Below, in pieces: positions 42,399-51,868 of a stretch of 64,000 nucleotides of DNA (positions are counted from its first letter, which is position 1; the number at the start of each line of letters is the position of its first letter). The notes under the pieces are model-generated. The model saw only the letters and a program-made list of their open reading frames with translations. It was not told where the DNA came from and did not search any database. Source of the stretch: Erythrobacteraceae bacterium WH01K (GTDB taxonomy: Bacteria > Pseudomonadota > Alphaproteobacteria > Sphingomonadales > Sphingomonadaceae); assembly GCA_027941995.1 (NCBI GenBank), contig CP115966.1, positions 1,364,001 through 1,428,000 of the forward strand. Reading direction: 5' to 3'. The translations under genes and the position numbers were made by a program.

Positions 42399-44329
42399 CG
42401 GCAGAAATCGGCCTTGCCGCCTTGTGGATGGCCGCGGCGCTATGCCTGCTGCAATTCATCGCGGGCGCTCTGGCACTCCGCCGGCAGGGTGCGGAGATGG
42501 GCCTCATCACCCGCCCGGCAGCCATCGTCCAGGGATTGCTCGCCGTAACCGCCTTCGCCTGCCTGATGTGGTTGTTCGCCATTACCGACCTGTCCGTCGA
42601 ACTTGTCGCGACCAATTCGCATTCCGACAAGCCGATGCTGTACAAGCTGACCGGGACGTGGGGCAATCACGAGGGGTCCATGCTGCTCTGGGTCGCCGTG
42701 ATGGCCCTTTCCGGGGCGGCCATTGCCGCCTTGGAGACCCGATTGCCGGAGCGGACGATGCAGGCGGTTCTGGCCGCGCAGGGCGGAGTGGGGACCGGGT
42801 TTTACGCGTTCTTGATCGCAAGCTCCAATCCCTTTGCGAGGCTGGATACGCCTGCCGCACAAGGAGTCGGCCTCAACCCGCTGCTGCAGGATGCCGGCCT
42901 CGCCTTCCATCCGCCGACCCTGTATATCGGCTATGTCGGCCTGTCGGTGGCTTTCAGTTTCGTGGTCGGGGCCTTGCTGACCCGGCAGGTGACCCCCGAC
43001 TTCGCGCGCGCCATGCGCCCTTGGGTCCTGGGGGCATGGATATTCCTGACCCTCGGTATCGCCGCTGGAAGCTGGTGGGCCTATTACGAACTGGGCTGGG
43101 GCGGCTGGTGGTTCTGGGATCCGGTGGAAAACGCCTCGCTGATGCCGTGGCTGGCAGCGACGGCGCTGCTTCATTCGGTCAGCGTCCTGGCAGCGCGCGA
43201 TGCGCTGCGAACGTGGACGGTCATGCTGGGCGTCGTCGCATTCTCGATGTCGATGCTTGGCACCTTCCTCGTTCGCTCGGGAGTGCTGACCAGCGTTCAC
43301 ACATTTGCGGTCGATCCGGAGCGCGGCGCCTTCATTCTCGTGCTTCTCGCCATCTATATCGGCGGAGCGCTGGCGCTGTTCGCCTGGCGCGCCGGTGCGA
43401 TCTCCGAAGGGAAGAAATTCGCGGTGGCAAGCCGGGAAAGCGCGCTGGTCTTCAATAACATCATGCTGAGCGCGATCCTGGGGGTCGTGCTGCTCGGCAC
43501 CCTCTATCCCCTGCTGGCCGAAGCACTGGGCGATCGTGTCTCGATCGGCCCGCCATATTTCAATCCGGTCGGCGCGGTCTTCGCGCTTCCAATGTTTGCG
43601 GTGATGACGGTCGGGCCGCTCCTGCGATGGCGCAGCGACCATGCAGCACGGATCTGGAAGCCTGCGATCTTCATGGCACTGGCAGGAGCCGCTGTTGTGG
43701 TCGCCGGTGCGTTGACCAGCGATGCGGGTTTCCTTTCGCTGGTCGGGCTGGCTTTCGCTGCGGTGCTGGCCATGGCCAGCGTCATGCCGCTCTACGGGCG
43801 GCGGCTGCGTCTCGTGCCGCTGGCGACATGGGGCATGGTCGTTGCCCATTTCGGCGTTGCCGTCATGCTTTTCGGAATGACGAGCGAGAGCGGGTTTTCG
43901 CGCGAGACACTGGCGGCTGTCCGGGCGGGCGAAAGCGCGGACATCGGGCCTTATCGCGTTACGCTGGAAGGCGTGGAGCCGGTTGCCGGGCCGAACTGGA
44001 CGGCGCTGGAAGCGCGCCTTTCGGCCAGCGATGGCGGGATGCCCGTCCTGCTCCGCCCGCAATCCCGCACCTTCCTCCAGCCTGACCAGACGACGACGGA
44101 GAGCGCGCTACTCAATCGCTGGAACGGACAGCTGTACGCCGTGCTGGGGCAGGCGGCGGGCGAGGGGCGCTGGCAGCTTCGCCTTTGGTGGAAGCCGTTC
44201 GTGACCCTGATCTGGCTGGGCGCGCTGCTGATCGCGCTGGGGGGCATCGTTTCCGCCGTGGGTCACATATTGCGGTCCCGGCGGCAGCGGCACCGGGAAG
44301 ACATGGCAAAAAGGGAGAGCATCGCATGA
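42395..44329 (+). CDS. ccmF: Haem lyase subunit CcmF
   Basis: A 644-residue inner-membrane protein attaching haem from CcmE to apocytochrome c. Around fifteen hydrophobic segments. The WWD domain is intact (WGGWWFWDPVENASLMPWL) and conserved histidines flank it (GTWGNHEGSM, TALLHSVSV). The start is GTG at 42395, overlapping the ccmE stop by four bases. The stop overlaps the ccmG start by four bases. Confidence 0.96.
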   Translation: MTAEIGLAALWMAAALCLLQFIAGALALRRQGAEMGLITRPAAIVQGLLAVTAFACLMWLFAITDLSVELVATNSHSDKPMLYKLTGTWGNHEGSMLLWVAVMALSGAAIAALETRLPERTMQAVLAAQGGVGTGFYAFLIASSNPFARLDTPAAQGVGLNPLLQDAGLAFHPPTLYIGYVGLSVAFSFVVGALLTRQVTPDFARAMRPWVLGAWIFLTLGIAAGSWWAYYELGWGGWWFWDPVENASLMPWLAATALLHSVSVLAARDALRTWTVMLGVVAFSMSMLGTFLVRSGVLTSVHTFAVDPERGAFILVLLAIYIGGALALFAWRAGAISEGKKFAVASRESALVFNNIMLSAILGVVLLGTLYPLLAEALGDRVSIGPPYFNPVGAVFALPMFAVMTVGPLLRWRSDHAARIWKPAIFMALAGAAVVVAGALTSDAGFLSLVGLAFAAVLAMASVMPLYGRRLRLVPLATWGMVVAHFGVAVMLFGMTSESGFSRETLAAVRAGESADIGPYRVTLEGVEPVAGPNWTALEARLSASDGGMPVLLRPQSRTFLQPDQTTTESALLNRWNGQLYAVLGQAAGEGRWQLRLWWKPFVTLIWLGALLIALGGIVSAVGHILRSRRQRHREDMAKRESIA

Positions 44330-44856
44330 AGCGCCTCGCCTTCTTCATTCCGCTCGCGCTCTTCGCACTCTTCGCGGGGCTGGCCGCGTATCAATTGTCG
44401 CAGCCGAAGACGGACGACGTGCCCAGCCGCATGGTCGGGAGACCCTTGCCTGGCTTCGAACTTCCCTCCGGCAGGGCGGACGGGCCTGCGGTTACACAGG
44501 CTGATTTCACCGATGGTACGCCCAAACTGCTCAACATATGGGCCACGTGGTGCCTGCCGTGCATCGCCGAGGCGCCGCAGCTCGAGGCACTGAAGGAAGC
44601 GGGCGCACCGGTCATCGGCATCGCGATCCGCGATACGCCGGAGGATATCGCGGCGTTTCTGAGCAAACATGGCGACCCCTATACCAGGATTGCGATCGAC
44701 GAGCGTTCGACCGTCCAGCTGGGTATCGGGTCGAGCGGTGTGCCAGAAACCTTCGTCGTCGATGGAGACGGTATCATCCGACACCAGCATATCGGGGACA
44801 TCCGTGAAGGCGATGTCGCAGACCTGCTGGAGCGGCTGCGCGAGGCCGGCGAATGA
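44326..44856 (+). CDS. ccmG: Thioredoxin-like protein CcmG/DsbE
   Basis: A 176-residue membrane-anchored periplasmic thioredoxin that reduces apocytochrome c thiols. An N-terminal anchor (FFIPLALFALFAGLAAY) precedes the fold with active site WATWCLPCIAE and the cis-proline in SSGVPETFVVD. It overlaps ccmF and ccmH by four bases each. Confidence 0.95.
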   Translation: MKRLAFFIPLALFALFAGLAAYQLSQPKTDDVPSRMVGRPLPGFELPSGRADGPAVTQADFTDGTPKLLNIWATWCLPCIAEAPQLEALKEAGAPVIGIAIRDTPEDIAAFLSKHGDPYTRIAIDERSTVQLGIGSSGVPETFVVDGDGIIRHQHIGDIREGDVADLLERLREAGE

Positions 44857-45269
44857 TGCGGGGCGTCCTCCTCCTGCTGGCTGCCGCCGTTTCCGGCCTG
44901 GGCTTCGCACCGGTGGCGGCGCAGGAGCGGCAGGCGGCTTCCATGGCCGACACCCAATTGCCGGATCCCGTGATGGAGGCAGAGGCACGCGACCTGATGG
45001 AGAGCCTGCGTTGCCTCACCTGCCAGTCCCAGTCGATCGCGGATAGCGATGCAGCGATGGCGGCCGATATGCGGCATCTTGTCCGCAGCCGGATGATGGC
45101 AGGGGAAACGCCGGAGGAAATCCGCGGCTGGCTGGTAGAGCGTTACGGAGACTATATCAGCTATGCCCCGCCGGCGGATGGGGGGACCTGGCCGCTCTAC
45201 GCCATCCCGTTGCTGATCCTGCTGGGCGGAATCGCGCTTTTCGTGCGTCGGACGAGGCGTGGATCGTGA
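44853..45269 (+). CDS. ccmH: Apocytochrome c thiol protein CcmH
   Basis: A 138-residue protein of the CcmH/CcmL family. A signal peptide (LLLLAAAVSGLGFAPVAAQ), the redox motif LRCLTCQSQSIADSDA, the three-helix bundle MRHLVRSRMMAGETPEEI, and a C-terminal membrane segment (LYAIPLLILLGGIALFV). It works with CcmG to keep the CXXCH cysteines of cytochrome c reduced. Confidence 0.95.
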   Translation: MMRGVLLLLAAAVSGLGFAPVAAQERQAASMADTQLPDPVMEAEARDLMESLRCLTCQSQSIADSDAAMAADMRHLVRSRMMAGETPEEIRGWLVERYGDYISYAPPADGGTWPLYAIPLLILLGGIALFVRRTRRGS

Positions 45270-45907
45270 GCTGGTTCGGCGTCGTCTTCCTTGCCGTGGC
45301 CGCGTTCCTTGTGGGGGCGCTGCTCCTGCGCGGCGCGCGCAGCTTCTGGACGCTGTTTGCCGCGACGCTGGTTTTCGGACTGGCGGGTTACGCCTGGCAG
45401 GGCTCGCCCGGTTACCTGTCGTCACCCCGCGCGGCATCGGATACGGCCACCCGCGCCAATCCCGACCTGATCAACGCCCGGGCAGAGTTTTTCGACGCAT
45501 CGCACCTGCCTTCGCGTTTCGTCCTGACCGGCGACACCTATGCGCGGCGGGGAGACTACGAGACGGCGAGCGGATTCTACCGGAACGCCGTGGCGGAAAA
45601 CCCCGATGACGGCGAGGCGTGGCTGGCGCTCGGCGTGGCGCTGGTCGAATATTCCGGCGGGCGGGGCACGCCTGCGGCGCTTTACGCTTACCAGCGGGCC
45701 CGCGATGCGCTGCCTGGCAACCCCGCGACGGGATATTTCGCAGGCCTGCCCGAAGTGCGCAGCGGCCGCTTCCCGGAAGCGAGGGAAATCTGGGCAAAGG
45801 CTCTGGCATCGGCATCGGACCGTGCCGAGGGACGGGATTACCTTGCCAGTCGCATCGCTTCGCTCGACGAGTTGATGGCTGTCATGGCGTCCGCTTCCGG
45901 GTCGTAG
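45266..45907 (+). CDS. ccmI: TPR protein of cytochrome c maturation (CcmI/CycH-like)
   Basis: A 213-residue protein starting with a membrane segment ([19 protein letters not shown]), a short loop and a second segment, then TPR-like repeats ([20 protein letters not shown] and [20 protein letters not shown]). CcmI delivers apocytochrome c to the lyase. At 213 residues it is shorter than the usual 300-400, so it has one compact TPR region. The GTG start overlaps the ccmH stop by four bases, placing it in the same operon. Confidence 0.85.
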   Translation: MSWFGVVFLAVAAFLVGALLLRGARSFWTLFAATLVFGLAGYAWQGSPGYLSSPRAASDTATRANPDLINARAEFFDASHLPSRFVLTGDTYARRGDYETASGFYRNAVAENPDDGEAWLALGVALVEYSGGRGTPAALYAYQRARDALPGNPATGYFAGLPEVRSGRFPEAREIWAKALASASDRAEGRDYLASRIASLDELMAVMASASGS

Positions 45908-46034
45908 GACGCTCCCCTGTGTTGCACTGCGGCAATCGCGCTGCTACCCGCGCGCCTTGCTCTGCCCACGGCGCCGCCATGAAAGCCCCGCCAGCAGATG
46001 CACGAACGGGTCAGCAACAGGATGTCCCCGACGC

Positions 46035-47966
46035 ATGAGCGACAGCGTACCAACAGCAATCGATCGCGCACCCCCCGGCGGGGCAGTCGGCGGGCATAGC
46101 GCCAAGAAAGGCGCGCTGGCCGTCGGCGCGATCGGCATCGTCTTCGGCGATATCGGCACCAGTCCGCTCTACGCCTTCCGCGAGACCTTTGCGGGCACGG
46201 CCAATATCGCCATCGATCGCCTGCACGTGCTGGGCGTGGTCAGCCTGATCTTCTGGTCGATGCTGCTGGTCGTCGCGATCCAGTACGTCACCATCCTGAT
46301 GCGAGCCGACAACAAGGGGCAGGGCGGCAGTCTGGCCCTCGTCGCACTGCTCAGCCGCCATATCGGCAAGTCGTCCTATGGCTGGCTGGTCGTGCTGCTC
46401 GGCGTTTTTGCGACCAGCCTGTTCTATGGCGACAGCATGATTACGCCCGCCATTTCCGTCCTTTCGGCGGTGGAGGGCCTGACCGTGGTGGACGAGGGGC
46501 TGGAGCGCTTCGTCATTCCCATCGCGCTGGTCCTGCTGATTTTCCTGTTCATGCTGCAACGCCGCGGCACGGCCAAGGTGGGCGCGCTGTTCGCCCCCGT
46601 GATGATCGTCTATTTCATCACCATTGCGGGCCTTGGCCTCAACCAGATTGTCCAGAACCCCGACATCCTGTGGGCGCTGAACCCCTATTACGCGGTGCAG
46701 TTCTTCGTGACCGATGGCGTGGTCGCCTTCCTCGCGCTGGGCGCGGTGGTGCTGGCGGTGACGGGGTCGGAGGCGCTCTATTCCGACATGGGGCATTTCG
46801 GCCGCGGTCCGATGCGCTTGAGCTGGTTCGGCTTCGTCATGCCGTGCCTGCTGCTCAATTATTTCGGGCAGGGCGCGATGATTGCGGGCCTGCCGCCCGA
46901 GGCCGCCGCCGAAGTCGTGCGCAACCCCTTCTTCCTGCTGGCGAGCGAGGAATGGCGTCTGCCGCTGGTGATTCTGGCGACGGTGGCAACCTTCATTGCC
47001 AGCCAGGCCGTGATCAGCGGCGCGTTCAGTATCACGCACCAGGCAATGCAGCTGGGCTTCATCCCGCGCCTCTCGATCCGCCATACGAGCGAGACCGAGG
47101 CGGGACAGATCTACATTCCCGTCGTCAACTGGGCGCTGATGGTGGCCGTCATCATCCTGGTGCTGACGTTCCAGAACTCGTCCAGCCTCGCCAGTGCATA
47201 CGGCATCGCCGTGACGGGCGCTGTCACGATCGACACCCTCCTGATGGGCGTGCTGTTCGTGGGCGTATGGAAATGGAAGTGGTGGTATGCGCTCCCGGTC
47301 GTGTTGCTGTTCCTGATCGTGGACGGCGCCTATTTCGCGGCGAACCTCGTGAAAATACCCGATGGCGGCTGGTTCCCGCTGATCGTCGGTGTGGTGGCCT
47401 TCACGTTGCTCACGACCTGGGCGCGGGGCCGCAACATTATGCGCGAGCGGATGACCGAGGTTGCGCTGCCGATCGAGATCTTCGCAAAGAGCGCGAAGAA
47501 TTCCGCCACCCGCGTTCCCGGCACGGCCATCTTCATGGCATCGAGCACGGCGGGCGTTCCCTCTGCGCTGCTGCACAATATCAAGCACAACAAGGTGCTG
47601 CACGAGCGGGTGGTCATCCTGACCGTGCAGATTGCCGACATCCCGTACGTCGATCCCGCGAAACGCTGCGAGTATCACGATCTGGGCGACGGGTTCTTCC
47701 GGTCCGTGCTGCATTACGGCTTCATGGAGGCGACCGACGTTCCCACGGGGCTGAAGACGATGCAGCAATGCGGGGGCGAGTTCGACATGATGCAAACCAG
47801 CTTCTTCCTCAGTCGCCAGACCCTGCTGCCGAGCGACAATCCCGCCATGCCGATCTGGCGCGAGAAGATCTTTGCCTGGATGCTGCGCAATTCGGCGACG
47901 GCGATGGAATTCTTCAACCTGCCGACCAACCGCGTGGTGGAATTGGGCAGCCAGGTGCGAATCTGA
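46035..47966 (+). CDS. kup: Low-affinity potassium transporter Kup
   Basis: A 643-residue potassium/proton symporter with twelve hydrophobic segments. The family signature is [22 protein letters not shown] (shown by its start, [15 protein letters not shown]). Further matches are [20 protein letters not shown] and [16 protein letters not shown]-like [19 protein letters not shown]. The C-terminal cytoplasmic domain ends [15 protein letters not shown]. The start gives a normal short cytoplasmic N-terminus. An upstream in-frame start adds 26 unlikely residues. Confidence 0.95.
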   Translation: MSDSVPTAIDRAPPGGAVGGHSAKKGALAVGAIGIVFGDIGTSPLYAFRETFAGTANIAIDRLHVLGVVSLIFWSMLLVVAIQYVTILMRADNKGQGGSLALVALLSRHIGKSSYGWLVVLLGVFATSLFYGDSMITPAISVLSAVEGLTVVDEGLERFVIPIALVLLIFLFMLQRRGTAKVGALFAPVMIVYFITIAGLGLNQIVQNPDILWALNPYYAVQFFVTDGVVAFLALGAVVLAVTGSEALYSDMGHFGRGPMRLSWFGFVMPCLLLNYFGQGAMIAGLPPEAAAEVVRNPFFLLASEEWRLPLVILATVATFIASQAVISGAFSITHQAMQLGFIPRLSIRHTSETEAGQIYIPVVNWALMVAVIILVLTFQNSSSLASAYGIAVTGAVTIDTLLMGVLFVGVWKWKWWYALPVVLLFLIVDGAYFAANLVKIPDGGWFPLIVGVVAFTLLTTWARGRNIMRERMTEVALPIEIFAKSAKNSATRVPGTAIFMASSTAGVPSALLHNIKHNKVLHERVVILTVQIADIPYVDPAKRCEYHDLGDGFFRSVLHYGFMEATDVPTGLKTMQQCGGEFDMMQTSFFLSRQTLLPSDNPAMPIWREKIFAWMLRNSATAMEFFNLPTNRVVELGSQVRI

Positions 47967-48217
47967 CGCTTCCCGGTTCGGCGCAACGGGTTGGAATCGG
48001 TTGACGAAGTTGACAGTGGCTTGATCGTCGCTGCCGGGTTGTTCCAATTCAGGTCAGATGTTTGCGCCGGGAATCGAAGTTGACACTTCTCTCGGGACGG
48101 GCGCGAAAAAACCGTCTGCGCCGAGGCAAGCGCTGGCGTCTGGCGGATCACCGGTATTCAGGCTGGGAAAGAGCGGGGACAGCCTGCTACCAGACCCGCT
48201 TCCCTGTAGGACAGCCT
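47967..48217. other. Intergenic region with a repeated 11-mer
   Basis: No gene is visible in these 251 bases between convergent kup and yciB. The 11-mer CGAAGTTGACA occurs at 48005-48015 and again at 48075-48085, exactly 70 bases apart. The second copy extends into an inverted repeat GAAGT-TGAC-ACTTC. I found no clear terminator for either neighbour. Confidence 0.5.
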
Positions 48218-48871
48218 TTATCCGCCGGTGGGCGGGTCTTCCTCTATCACCTCATCCGTCGCGTCCGGGTCGAGGCCGTGCTTCAGCAGCATCGGGATCT
48301 GGGTGAAGGTGAACAGGAAGGTCAGCGGCAGGAACACCCACAGCTTCGCCGCCAGCCATCCGCCGAAATCGAGATACCAGCGCAGGAATTCGTTGAGCCC
48401 GGCCAGAGCGAGGAAGAACACGCCCCAGTTCCGGCTCAGTTTCAGCCAGCCTTCGTCGGTCAGTCCTTCGAACGCCGCTTCCAGCAGGATCTTCAGCAGC
48501 GCCTTGCTGCGCCATGCGCCGACCAGAAGGGCGACGCCGAAGGCGAGGTAAATGATTGTCGGCTTCAGCTGCACGAACAGCGGGTCGCCGAAAAACACGG
48601 TCAGCGCACCGAACCCGACGATCAGCGCGGTCGAGAACCACAGCATCGGGGACACGCGGCCCAGCCGCCATTTGGATACACCCAGCGCCACCAGCGATGC
48701 AGCCATGAACACCAGCGTGCCGCGTATGACCGCGCCGACTTCGGCCACCGGCTCCGGCTCTTCCGGCGCGAAATAGCGATAGGTCAGGAAAAACAGCAGC
48801 AGCGGCCCGTAATCGGTCACGATGCTCAGCCAGCCGGAACCCGGCTTCTTCACGTTCTCTGTATCGCGCAT
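48218..48871 (-). CDS. yciB: YciB/IspZ family inner-membrane protein (septation protein A)
   Basis: A 217-residue integral membrane protein with five to six hydrophobic segments (YGPLLLFFLTYRYFAP, GTLVFMAASLVALGVS, LAFGVALLVGAWRS). Family features are PTIIYLAFG, LSRNWGVFFLALAGLNEFL and FTFTQIPMLLKHG. It is implicated in septation and envelope synthesis, but the mechanism is not settled. The ATG at 48871 overlaps the ftsY stop by one base and ends a four-gene coupled run. Confidence 0.93.
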   Translation of the reverse strand: MRDTENVKKPGSGWLSIVTDYGPLLLFFLTYRYFAPEEPEPVAEVGAVIRGTLVFMAASLVALGVSKWRLGRVSPMLWFSTALIVGFGALTVFFGDPLFVQLKPTIIYLAFGVALLVGAWRSKALLKILLEAAFEGLTDEGWLKLSRNWGVFFLALAGLNEFLRWYLDFGGWLAAKLWVFLPLTFLFTFTQIPMLLKHGLDPDATDEVIEEDPPTGG

Positions 48872-49803
48872 CAGGCCACCCCTGCAATCACGCGCGCTAC
48901 CAGGTCCGGGTCGAAGGGGCGCAGGTCGTCGATCGTCTCGCCAACACCGATGGCGTGGATCGGCAGGCCGTATTGTTCTGCCGCCGCGACCAGCACGCCG
49001 CCGCGCGCCGTTCCGTCCAGCTTGGTCATGATGAGGCCGGTCACGCCTGCCACTTCCTTGAAAACGTCGATCTGCGACAATGCGTTCTGGCCATTGGTCG
49101 CATCCAGCACCAGCAGAACGTCGTGCGGCGCTTCGGGATTGAGACGGCCGAGGACCTTTCGGATCTTCGCCAGCTCGTCCATCAGTTCGCGCTTGTTCTG
49201 CAGCCGGCCGGCGGTGTCGACCACCAGCGCGTCGATGCCGGTTTCGGTCGCCTGTTTCACGCCGTCGAACACGATGCTGGCCGGATCGCCGCCTTCGGGG
49301 CCGCGTATGATCGGCACGCCCACGCGGTCCGCCCATGTGGCCAGCTGGCCGATGGCAGCTGCGCGGAAGGTATCGCCCGCCGCCAGCATGACGCTGTAAT
49401 CGTCCTCCGTCAGCCAGTGCGCCAGCTTGGCGATGGTGGTGGTCTTGCCCGATCCGTTGACCCCGATCACCAGGATGACCTGCGGGCGGGGGAAGGCGGT
49501 GATTTCCAGCGGTTTTGCCACGGGGCGCAGGATGGCGGCAATTTCCTCTGCCACCGCTTCCTTCAGCTCGCGCTCGGTAATCTCGAGGCCGAAACGCCGC
49601 TCGCGCAGCTTGTCCTTGATGCGGGCGGCGGCGGACGGGCCGAGATCGGAGACGATCAGCGCGTCCTCCACCTCGTCCAGCGTCGCCTCGTCCAGCCTGG
49701 AACTGGGCGTTATGGCGGTGGCAGCGGAGAGGTTGTCTCCCAGCCGTTCCGAAGTCTTGCGGAAACCGCCCAGCAGGCGGTCGGTCCAGCTCGTCTCGCT
49801 CAC
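48871..49803 (-). CDS. ftsY: Signal recognition particle receptor FtsY
   Basis: A 310-residue GTPase that docks SRP-ribosome complexes at the membrane, partner of the SRP RNA encoded at 13.6 kb. The NG domain has GVNGSGKTTTIAKLAHWL, DTFRAAAIGQL, VDTAGRLQNKRELMDEL and MTKLDGTARGG. The acidic A domain seen in E. coli is essentially missing, giving a short form. The GTG at 49803 overlaps the mtaB stop by four bases. The longer in-frame reading upstream runs through mtaB and is rejected. Confidence 0.95.
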   Translation of the reverse strand: MSETSWTDRLLGGFRKTSERLGDNLSAATAITPSSRLDEATLDEVEDALIVSDLGPSAAARIKDKLRERRFGLEITERELKEAVAEEIAAILRPVAKPLEITAFPRPQVILVIGVNGSGKTTTIAKLAHWLTEDDYSVMLAAGDTFRAAAIGQLATWADRVGVPIIRGPEGGDPASIVFDGVKQATETGIDALVVDTAGRLQNKRELMDELAKIRKVLGRLNPEAPHDVLLVLDATNGQNALSQIDVFKEVAGVTGLIMTKLDGTARGGVLVAAAEQYGLPIHAIGVGETIDDLRPFDPDLVARVIAGVA

Positions 49804-50999
49804 AGGAGAAGGCCCTTTTCGAGTGTCGTCGGTGTGATGGTCAGGATCTGCCCGGCCGCCGTTCCAGCGGGCAGGTCGACCCGCGCGAAGGACGGGCCGT
49901 AGCCCGTGCCGTCGCGTTCGGCGAGGACTTCCTGCGGGCTGCCTATCAGGCTCTCCAGCCAGTCCTGCCGCACGCGGGACGTCTCGGCGCGCAAGTCGGC
50001 GGCGCGCTGCTTTATGACGGCGCGGTTCAGCTGCGGCATCCGCGCTGCCGGCGTGCCCGGGCGGGGCGAATAGGGGAAGATGTGGCCGTGCACGATGCCG
50101 AGCTCTTCGATGATGGAGAGGTTGGCCGCATGATGCGCCTCGCTCTCGGTCGGGAAGCCGGCGATGAGGTCCGCCCCGATGGAGATGGCGGGCCGCGCTG
50201 CATTCAGCCGCGTCACGAGGTCCACGGCATCGGCGCGGCTGTGGCGGCGTTTCATGCGTTTCAGGATCAGGTCGTGGCCATGCTGCAGCGACAAATGGAG
50301 ATGCGGCATCACGCGCGCCTCGCCCGTGATCAGGTCGAACAGGAGGGGATCGATCTCGATCCCGTCGACGGAAGACAGGCGCAGGCGCGGCAAGGCGGGG
50401 AAGGCGCGCAGGACCCGATCGACCAGCACGCCGAGGCCGGGGCTGCCGGGCAGGTCCTGGCCCCATGAGGTGAGGTCCACGCCCGTCAGCACCACTTCGG
50501 GTGCGCCCTGTTCCAGATGGCGTTCGACTACGAGCAGCACCTCGTCCACGCTGAGCGAGCGGCTGGTCCCGCGGCCCTGCGGGATGACGCAGAACGTGCA
50601 GGCGTGATCGCAACCGTTCTGGACGCCGATGAAGGCGCGGGTGCGGGCCGGGACGACCGGCGCAGCCTTGATCGGCGCGTTCCAGCTGCGCGGGTCCAGC
50701 TTGGCCGTGTTGGCGACCAGGCCGTCGACTTCCGGCATGGAGGCCAGTTCCTCGCGCTCGATATCGGCGGCGCATCCGGTGACCAGCAGGCGGGCGTCCG
50801 GATTAGCGCGGCGGGCGCGGCGGATGGCCTGCCGGGTCTGGCGCACGGCCTCGCTGGTGACGGCGCAGCTATTGATGACGACCACGTCCTCGCCCGCCAG
50901 CATGGCAGCGATCCGCTCGCTTTCGGAGATGTTGAGGCGGCAACCGAGCGAGATGACCTCGGCCGGTTTTTTCAAGGCGGGTTCGGTAGGCGCAGTCAC
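49800..50999 (-). CDS. mtaB: tRNA t6A37 methylthiotransferase MtaB
   Basis: A 399-residue radical-SAM enzyme adding a methylthio group to N6-threonylcarbamoyl-adenosine 37 of tRNA. The N-terminal cluster domain has ISLGCRLNISESE and NSCAVTSEAVRQTR. The radical-SAM cysteines are in GCDHACTFCVIPQGRG, followed by a C-terminal TRAM-like domain. The subfamily is chosen by these segments over MiaB and RimO. The GTG at 50999 overlaps the dapF stop by four bases. Fifteen more bases would reach an ATG without gain. Confidence 0.93.
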   Translation of the reverse strand: MTAPTEPALKKPAEVISLGCRLNISESERIAAMLAGEDVVVINSCAVTSEAVRQTRQAIRRARRANPDARLLVTGCAADIEREELASMPEVDGLVANTAKLDPRSWNAPIKAAPVVPARTRAFIGVQNGCDHACTFCVIPQGRGTSRSLSVDEVLLVVERHLEQGAPEVVLTGVDLTSWGQDLPGSPGLGVLVDRVLRAFPALPRLRLSSVDGIEIDPLLFDLITGEARVMPHLHLSLQHGHDLILKRMKRRHSRADAVDLVTRLNAARPAISIGADLIAGFPTESEAHHAANLSIIEELGIVHGHIFPYSPRPGTPAARMPQLNRAVIKQRAADLRAETSRVRQDWLESLIGSPQEVLAERDGTGYGPSFARVDLPAGTAAGQILTITPTTLEKGLLL

Positions 51000-51817
51000 G
51001 CGAAATCGTCCCATTCGAAACTGCCGCGGAAGGATTCCTGCGCAGGCCCGGTCATGATGATCCGGTCATCCTCGCGCCATTCGATCTGCAATGTGCCGCC
51101 GGGCAGTTCGACCGTGCTGCTCCGGCCCGTCAGGCCGCGCCTGGCTGCCGCAACCGCCGTGGCGCAGGCGCCTGTGCCACACGCACGGGTCAGCCCCGCG
51201 CCGCGTTCCCAGACGCGCAGTTTCAGCGCGTTCTCGCCCACCACGCTGGCGACATTGACGTTGACGCGTTCGGGGAAAAGCTCGTCCTGCTCGATCACCG
51301 GACCCAGCCGGGCAAGGTCCACGCCGTCCACGTCCTCGACGAAGAAGATGGCGTGCGGGTTGCCGACATTGACGGCGGCCGGGTTCGCCAGGTCTTCCCA
51401 CGCGGTCGGCATGGAGGCGGTATCGACCGGATAGGCCAGCGGAATTGCGTCCCACCCGAAGCGCGGTATGCCCATGTCGACGCTGGCGCCGCCATCGGAC
51501 GGCACGACTTCGATCACGGTGTTCGCGGTCTCGACCCGGGCAGGCCTGCCGTGAAGCAGGGCGACCGCGCGCGATGCATTGCCGCAGGCCTCCACCTCGC
51601 TGCCGTCATGATTGAAGATGCGCATCCGGAAATCGGCTTGCGATGCGGCGTTCCCCGAAGGCTCCAGCAGGATGAGCTGGTCGCAGCCGATACCGGTATT
51701 CCGGTCGGCAAGGGCGCTGGCGATGGCGGGCGTCATGCCGGGCAGCGCGGTTTCCTGCGCGTCGAGCATCACGAAGTCGTTGCCGAGCCCGTGCATCTTG
51801 GTGAAAGCGATGCGCAT
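50996..51817 (-). CDS. dapF: Diaminopimelate epimerase
   Basis: A 273-residue enzyme turning LL- into meso-diaminopimelate for lysine and peptidoglycan. The two catalytic cysteines are in EACGNASRAVAL and TRACGTGACATAVA. The start is MRIAFTKMHGLGNDFVMLDA. The ATG at 51817 begins exactly at the family start. It is first in the coupled run dapF-mtaB-ftsY-yciB. Joining cell-wall, tRNA-modification and SRP-receptor genes is a recurrent alphaproteobacterial order. Confidence 0.96.
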   Translation of the reverse strand: MRIAFTKMHGLGNDFVMLDAQETALPGMTPAIASALADRNTGIGCDQLILLEPSGNAASQADFRMRIFNHDGSEVEACGNASRAVALLHGRPARVETANTVIEVVPSDGGASVDMGIPRFGWDAIPLAYPVDTASMPTAWEDLANPAAVNVGNPHAIFFVEDVDGVDLARLGPVIEQDELFPERVNVNVASVVGENALKLRVWERGAGLTRACGTGACATAVAAARRGLTGRSSTVELPGGTLQIEWREDDRIIMTGPAQESFRGSFEWDDFA

Positions 51818-51868
51818 AGCGGCCCTGCATCTATGGGCGGGGGCGCGCAAGGTAAAGGCCGTGCGGGA

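Noticed and set aside
46011-48047. Long minus-strand open frame opposite kup
   Set aside because: His/Arg/Gln-rich translation typical of an antisense shadow; kup is certain on the plus strand.
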